Below are positions 58,101 through 64,000 of a stretch of DNA of 64,000 nucleotides, piece by piece. The stretch lies in the NCBI GenBank assembly GCA_013350335.1, contig CM023536.1:13087520-13151519 (forward strand), in the 5' to 3' direction. The translations under genes were made by a program, and so were the position numbers. The first letter of the stretch is position 1, and every line of letters starts with the position of its first letter. The notes beneath the pieces are model-generated. The model was given only the letters and a program-made list of their open reading frames with translations, ran no database searches and was not told the origin of the DNA. The DNA is from Chimonanthus salicifolius. Its lineage: Eukaryota > Streptophyta > Magnoliopsida > Laurales > Calycanthaceae.

Positions 58101-61100
58101 ATGTTGCACCATACCAGCATGGACACAGAGGAAATGGATGCAACACCCCATTTGCATAAAAATTTAAGATATGGATGTGGGATACAGGTGCCCCATTCAT
58201 AACATATGATGAAGCATTTTATCTTTGATGTTTCTCTCACTTGCACTAAATGTAGTCTTTCAAACATGATAAGCATTGCATGTTTTTTATTTGTAAAGTC
58301 TATTGCAGTAAAATCTTTTGTGGCATCACATTTTATCTATCACATTCCTTTTAATTACTGGATACTTAAAACTAATATCTTGTCATTCGTTTTATAATTC
58401 TTATGACAAAGGACAATAAATCATTACAAGTAACAAATATACAACCAGGAAAACAATATTTAGTTAATGTATATTCTATAAATATCCTACTTTCAATTAA
58501 GCTAGTACAATTAAAGTGATACACAGCTTGGTTCCAGTATCCTACTGTCACATAATGATTTCCACAATAACACAAGATCATATTATTTGATTATTGCTAT
58601 TACAATTATATCTCCATCTCTTTAAAAAAAAGCCATCAAACCTGGTCTATCAGAAATTCGTTCATACTAGTGTTTTTTTTATGATAATTACTTTCATATT
58701 GGTGAGCCAATTCAAAGATAAACTTAGATGAAAAATGAAGACAAGGAGAGAGACAGGATACCTGTGACCACCATAAAAGCAACCTAACAATATGCCAATC
58801 TGAGTTTTCAATCCATCATCGAAGCATTGGAAATATAAAGAATACTCCAGCCAGTAAATTGGGCAGCAAGTATAATATCAGTGCCATGATATATAAAGTA
58901 GGTACACCCTTTACATGTTTGAGGAAATTTGTAAACTCTTTCACTACCGGAGGAGGGGTAATGTACAAATAGTGGAAGTAACAAAGTGGAAGAACCATAA
59001 CCCAGGCAAACTAACAAGAATCTTGAGAACATTTCTAAGCACGTCAACAAATTTCCACCTGTGATAGCCTGGGAAGTTCAAAACAATGTCTAGAATACCT
59101 GCCATAAATGAAGGAAAAGTAAGACACATGCATCTGAAGCACATTATTTTAATCACTTCAACCATTCATTTGATGGGTCAGTTATCTAAGCAAATTTTGA
59201 GCTATCCTGATGAGAATCCCATCTGATGTAGCCATCCCTAACAACAATGGTGGTCTCAGATCAGGCCAATAGGACATTTGCAAGGTGGGGAATAAGGTTC
59301 TCAAGTAGTTCACTAATAGGTAGCAAGTATGCTAGAAAGGAGATTTATGACCCTTGATTAGGAGGTCAAACTTTTGAGTACTGTAGACCACTAGTTAAAC
59401 AAAGTGTTTGCATGTGAAACTCAACTATTTTGTAAGAGGGAGAAGGGTGCGAGGGCCAACGTTTGTGAATTTATTTTCACCAAGACACCTTATTTTGGTG
59501 GGGGTTAGGGAACTTCCATTAGATTAGAACCACCTTTTCGAACCCCAAATCCATTCTGTCTTGGAGCCATGATAAGCATAGCAAGAGAAACTCAATAGAG
59601 TAAGCCTTTTGTGAACCCCACATACACGGATAGATGATGTGTGAGAATTCACAATTCCACACACCCTCCCCCCTTTCTCATCTCCAATTTAAAGCCATCA
59701 ACCTTGTGCTCTAAGCCCAACTAATTTCAGACATTGCAAATATTTGAGGTTCGATAAAAGGCTAGGGATCATAGTGAGTTAAATTTTCAGACCCCATCTA
59801 TCCTGATTAACTGTACCAGAATATTTGCTACTCAACTGTCTCATAACTGCAGTCACTAATGTGGTAAGACAAGCCATAAAATATTATGTGGATAATGACA
59901 ACATTATAGTACACTATAAGCCTCATTTTAGTTTCTGAACTTATTCATGGTTACAAACTAAGGTCATCACTGCCTGTCTTTACAAGTTCCCACAGTTTTG
60001 TATTCATATAATGAATTTTATGAAATCAAATTTTAATAATTCCCAAAGTTCTGTGGAGTTCCTTTTTCCCTCTGTTTTCAGAGAGAAGAGAGAGAGAGAG
60101 GGAGAGAGCCTTTTCTCCAGGGCTAGGAAATGTAAGAATTTCTTCTTTCATTGTAATCATAGACATTCATCCCATCTTAGGTTGACTCTCCAAGTTCTAC
60201 GTTTCACTCCACTCTATCAAAAAACATAATTATCTAGTGAGAATTTTTTCTTTCATCACTATCAAAGCTATTCATCCCATCTATCAAACCCTACATGAAG
60301 AATAAAAGGATAAAATAAAATGATAATTATCTTTAAGATGAAAAAGGATGACTTGTATGTACGTATTCATACTTTGAAGAAAGCGCAGGAAGGCTACTGT
60401 AATAAAAATGCTAGAAATTAAATATATGATATCCTTTCTGAAAATATCCAATGGTGATGAACCACTCCATGCAACAATTATCATTGCCTGCATCAAAACA
60501 ATGTAAATATATTAATAACTCATTGTACTGAAACTAAATTAAAATAGGAGTTGGTGTAATAATCCTCTCAAAGAATACATTCAACACGCATTTATTGTAT
60601 GATTTTGAAGAAAAAGTGAGGTTTGTGGAGGTTAAGGTATATTTTGTAAGATATGGGATTTCGCTAGCTAATCATGCTATGAGAAACATCAATAAGGAAC
60701 CAGACTCATAGGCAGAACAAGGAGTCCAAAGGGATCACATGTTATTTTTGGTTATTTAGTTGTTTTTTTGTGGGAGTTCTTATGGCATATGTTCCTTTCC
60801 TTGCATTTTTTTCTTCTCTTAACACATTTTTGCTACTTTGTGACTGAAAATTCATTGTCAGTTATTCACTTCAGATAAAAGGAAAAAATTGCAGTAACTA
60901 AAAAGTACCTGGAACATCAGTATGTAAAAGGTCCATAAATGGTCAAAACTCCGGAAGACATGCCAAAATGTTCTGGTCTCAACAAAATTCATTTTGCTAG
61001 TGCTTTTTTCAGAACTTCTGCGAGATGTTTGTTTTGCCTGCACCAGTCAATTTTTTCAGTGAATATTTCATATACATATGCCTATGCCAGTCATATTTTT

Positions 61101-63503
61101 ATATGACAGTTCCATTGTATAATCAATAACAGACCTGAGCCACTAGCCTCCTATCACATGTTGATTTGAAGAAATCACCATTGTCGCACATTGGCCAGCC
61201 CAAGGAAAAACAATCAGCTGACCTGAAAGGTAAGTAGCAGATTTCAGACTTGACATAGATGAACCATTGTACAAAGCTTTGATCGTAATCTTTGACAGAA
61301 CTAAGTTCCTTACAGAACAGAAATATTCATTCAGATCATCGTAATTACACCAGGATGAATGAGGAGCTTTCCCATTTCTGTTTTTCTTGCCTCCTGGAAT
61401 ATTAACACCATAAATTAGTTCTCTACATTATATTAAAAAGACAAAGTACAATAATAACTTTCTAAGAAAAGATTCTTTAACAGAAACTTACTCTCTCAAG
61501 TACACGATACAATGAGATTATGACCTTTTTCAGAAAAGCCTCATCTTCTCCACCATATGAAGGTTTGATTTTTTCTCCAGTCACAATGCTGACATTTCCA
61601 GCTAATAGACCATGAACCTCATATGTCATCTGAAAACATATGAGATTTCACTACTGATAGATAGTAAAAAAACATACTTCTTTACTTGAAAAAAACAAAA
61701 AAAACTATGCTAAGTAAAAGGAGACAATAAAAGCCCTCAAAAATAAATGACAACAGCACTAACATTATGAAAAATGTAGCATAGGCATTTCTGGCATAAA
61801 GCGGATGTTTGCAGCTTCACCCCAAATAAGAAGATGTAGACCCATACACAGTATCTTACTATGCTGCACCTCTTGTTGGCCATGACGAAATCTGAAGGAT
61901 AATTGGAAATGCTTCAGTGATATAGCATCAAGAATTTTTCAAAACTCAGACATACTAGGAACATAAGACATGGACAAGTAATGAAAATAAAGTGTGAGAG
62001 AATCTTATCGTAAATTGTGCTTTTGTCCCAAAAATTTGCACCATGTTTTGTTGTTCTTAAATAGTTTCTTCATAACTGCATCTACAGCTCGATCATCTAG
62101 CTGTACCAGGATTCAGAGGAATAGTGTAACATGTTATGTCTGAAGTATATGTACGTGTGTATGTATAAGTTCCATAAACACACTGAATATGTACACATTT
62201 GAGGGTCAGTGTTTCACTTATAAAAGTTGGCATTATCACTCAGTGATGAGGAGACTTGGTATAAGTTTCTGAATTTTCTTTTCTTTTGACAGAGATTCCC
62301 TCTAAAATATAGCTATATGTCCATTTCGCCTCGGCAGAAGTCGTGTAAACTTTGGTTTATAAAGCACTTGGCAACAAAGAGACTTTTTTGGTTTAAGATT
62401 CTGATTATTCTTTACTTGAGAGAGATCCCTCCCAAATATAAAGATTTTTTATATGTCTAACTAGCATTAGCAAAAGCTGTAAAATATGGACGAAAGATAT
62501 TTCGGGTTCAACTGAATTGAGAAGACAAAAGTTTGGAGGTGGCTAACTAAAAGGATCACATTGAAGAAGTACCCCACAAAAATAATAGATTTGTTGCAAA
62601 ACACAATGCAGACTTGGTAGAGAAAAATAATTTATCAATTTTTCCAAAAACAGTTAATCTAATTATCAGAATTCAATGTCATTAAATTTTCTGTTTCTCA
62701 ATAAACTTTTTTTCTTAGCACTAGTTCTTCATCCTTCTTTTGGGAAGTTTTGGAGTCTCTAACATAGAAGTGAACACAATAACTCCCTCATCAGGGAAAC
62801 AGTGTGCAACCATTATGTGTTGGCAATGGCTACTAGATCATATGATTTTGGAATTATTGCATGCAACAAACAATATATACCTCAAAACATGATAAAAAAT
62901 AGTAAAGATTATCATCATCATCAAACTGGAATCACAATTCTACTATAAAAACTTAAATGGTAAATAATAAGAAATAAAAAATACAAGCTCTATGGTTCAT
63001 GGTCAATGATACTTCGGATAATAATCATAGAGAGATGAAATAATTGATGATGTACTAAACCTACTGGTAAGGGGCTACTATTTAGAAGGAAAGGCGTACC
63101 ATGTTAAGGGGCTCAGGCTGTGGTTCCAGTCTTATATGAACATTTGAAAGCAGTAATATCAAATTCTCCCTCTGGTTTCTGACATTGTCTCTCTGCATAA
63201 TCATAGAGATACCACATGAAGAGGTCAAATAATAAACTTGAAATTCAAACACCCTTGCCTTAAATTCAAATGATTTATAATTGTCACCACTTCAGAAAAG
63301 GAACAAGAGATCATTTATTAAACAAACTAAAATCATCATCATTTCAACATTGGGTCCTATGGAAATCCAACAGACCTGAAATCCAAACATAGCCCATAAC
63401 CAATCAAGAAGATCCAAGTCTCCGGTTTTCTGCCTCTGCTGCTCAAAAGTAGTAGGCCAATTCAAGCCAGAGTGTTTGACAGAGCTGCTACAGCTGCTTT
63501 TAT
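55180..63503 (-). pseudogene. callose synthase 10 (GSL8)-like pseudogene, copy 2
   Basis: Same exon order as copy 1 but without the TRIM-like element and the solo LTR. Exons kept here and lost in copy 1 include VEHNVGAIASLWAPVIM (near 57150) and VYFWDTQI to GGISGAVDRLGE (near 56950). Others: NFVETRTFWHVFRSFD (60.98 kb), MIIVAWSGSSPLDIF (60.45 kb), FPGYHRWKF to IFPMLRR (58.8-59.1 kb), RYTLFWVLLLCSKFAFSY (57.47 kb), [20 protein letters not shown] (56.78 kb), [17 protein letters not shown] (56.2 kb) and LLLQDMLEVVT-type exon (55.2 kb). Lesions: TAG for Trp in DTQIW, one base lost in NTRGLNW, an extra A in FMPEC. The catalytic domain is absent. 59785-60350 is unrelated intronic DNA. Confidence 0.9.
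57775..58080 (-). mobile_element. LINE tail in callose synthase intron, copy 2
   Basis: Counterpart of the LINE at 19190: MDDLLTNWKGCL, then WYPPQVNTCKFNVNGVARG and GIGGVLRYW. The catalytic Asp of the RNase H start is Asn here (FNVNG), and about 400 bp of the upstream part is missing relative to copy 1. Confidence 0.8.
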
Positions 63504-64000
63504 CTGGTGGAACAATAAAACAGTGTACAGAACTCAGAACAATAAAACATCATAATATTCTTTTTAATAGCAGAGGATAATTCAGTACATAAAGCACTCA
63601 TAAAGCATTAAATAATTTTTAAAAAACTGGACATAATTTGTTGAATCTATTCCATTGATACTTTAACAAAAAAAAATCAGTTGAAATTCACAACTTCGGT
63701 AATGGGTTTAGTAGTAAGATCTATGTATCAAAATGAGACTCAATGAAAATAAAAATGCTTTTTTTAAATACTTTAAATTATTATTAGTGTTAATCACTTA
63801 ATCAATTTTTTAGACTGCATCCTCTACATCTCTATGTGGAGATGAGCGCATTCCCATACTGTGGGATGCTCCACCCGTCTTCTTTAATTAAAAGAAATTG
63901 CCAAGCCCAAACTTTTCTTGAACTTGACGTCCGTTACCGGCTTTGTTGGACCCGCCGCATTTTGCTCAATGTGATTCTTCGTCCTCTTCACTTTTCCATC
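63504..64000. other. right edge, nothing recognised
   Basis: Homology with copy 1 stops just after the exon at 63503. The remaining DNA contains no identifiable gene; the last 100 bp is less AT-rich (TTGACGTCCGTTACCGGC) and may lead into another feature outside the window. Confidence 0.5.

Noticed and set aside
1..64000. CRISPR arrays, rRNA genes, intact tRNA genes, viral genomes
   Set aside because: None seen. Repeats near GGTTCGA-type boxes belong to SINE-like elements, and the only repeat arrays are transposon termini and microsatellites.

Overview
The window looks like nuclear DNA of a flowering plant. It is AT-rich and gene-poor, its genes have GT-AG introns, and it holds a group C plant MAP kinase, callose synthase 10 (GSL8)-type exons, a GTE bromodomain-protein tail, a MIR390 hairpin, and plant transposons of many classes (L1 LINEs, solo LTRs, a TRIM-like element, Stowaway and hAT-like MITEs, a Mutator-like element). 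One run of exactly 100 N (16214-16313) is an assembly gap. The species cannot be told from the sequence.

Layout. 1-16.2 kb: intergenic DNA with MITEs, SINE-like pieces, a truncated LINE and an LTR-like segment; its one recognisable gene is MIR390 (mature miRNA at 6852-6872, TATA box at 6704). 16.3-30.7 kb: a decayed minus-strand callose synthase 10-like gene (copy 1), broken by a TRIM-like insertion inside an exon and by a 3.4-kb solo LTR. 30.9-36.9 kb: a 150-bp inverted repeat around a LINE fragment, a repeat shared with 50 kb, and unassigned DNA. 37.0-39.2 kb: a MAP kinase gene on the minus strand, complete in reading frame but with Asn in place of the DFG aspartate. 39.4-46.2 kb: a complete-looking Mutator-like element (MULE) with long inverted termini built of GATCGATC-rich palindromes. 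It carries two convergent genes (an MURA/FAR1-type transposase and a second transposon-associated ORF) separated by a large palindrome. 46.4-51.1 kb: nested repeats including a 2.1-kb solo LTR with perfect target duplication. 51.2-63.5 kb: a mosaic in which exons of a GTE-like gene run directly into a duplicated MAP kinase 3' end, a third callose synthase fragment sits antisense in a GTE intron, and a second long callose synthase copy follows (copy 2).

How the pieces relate. Copies 1 and 2 share the same MAP kinase/callose synthase junction, so that chimera formed before the duplication. All three callose synthase copies lack the catalytic GT48 half of the protein and carry stops, frameshifts or lost splice sites; none looks functional. 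Plausibly active units are MIR390, the MAP kinase-like gene (possibly a pseudokinase) and the MULE genes. All calls come from reading the sequence; no database search was run.
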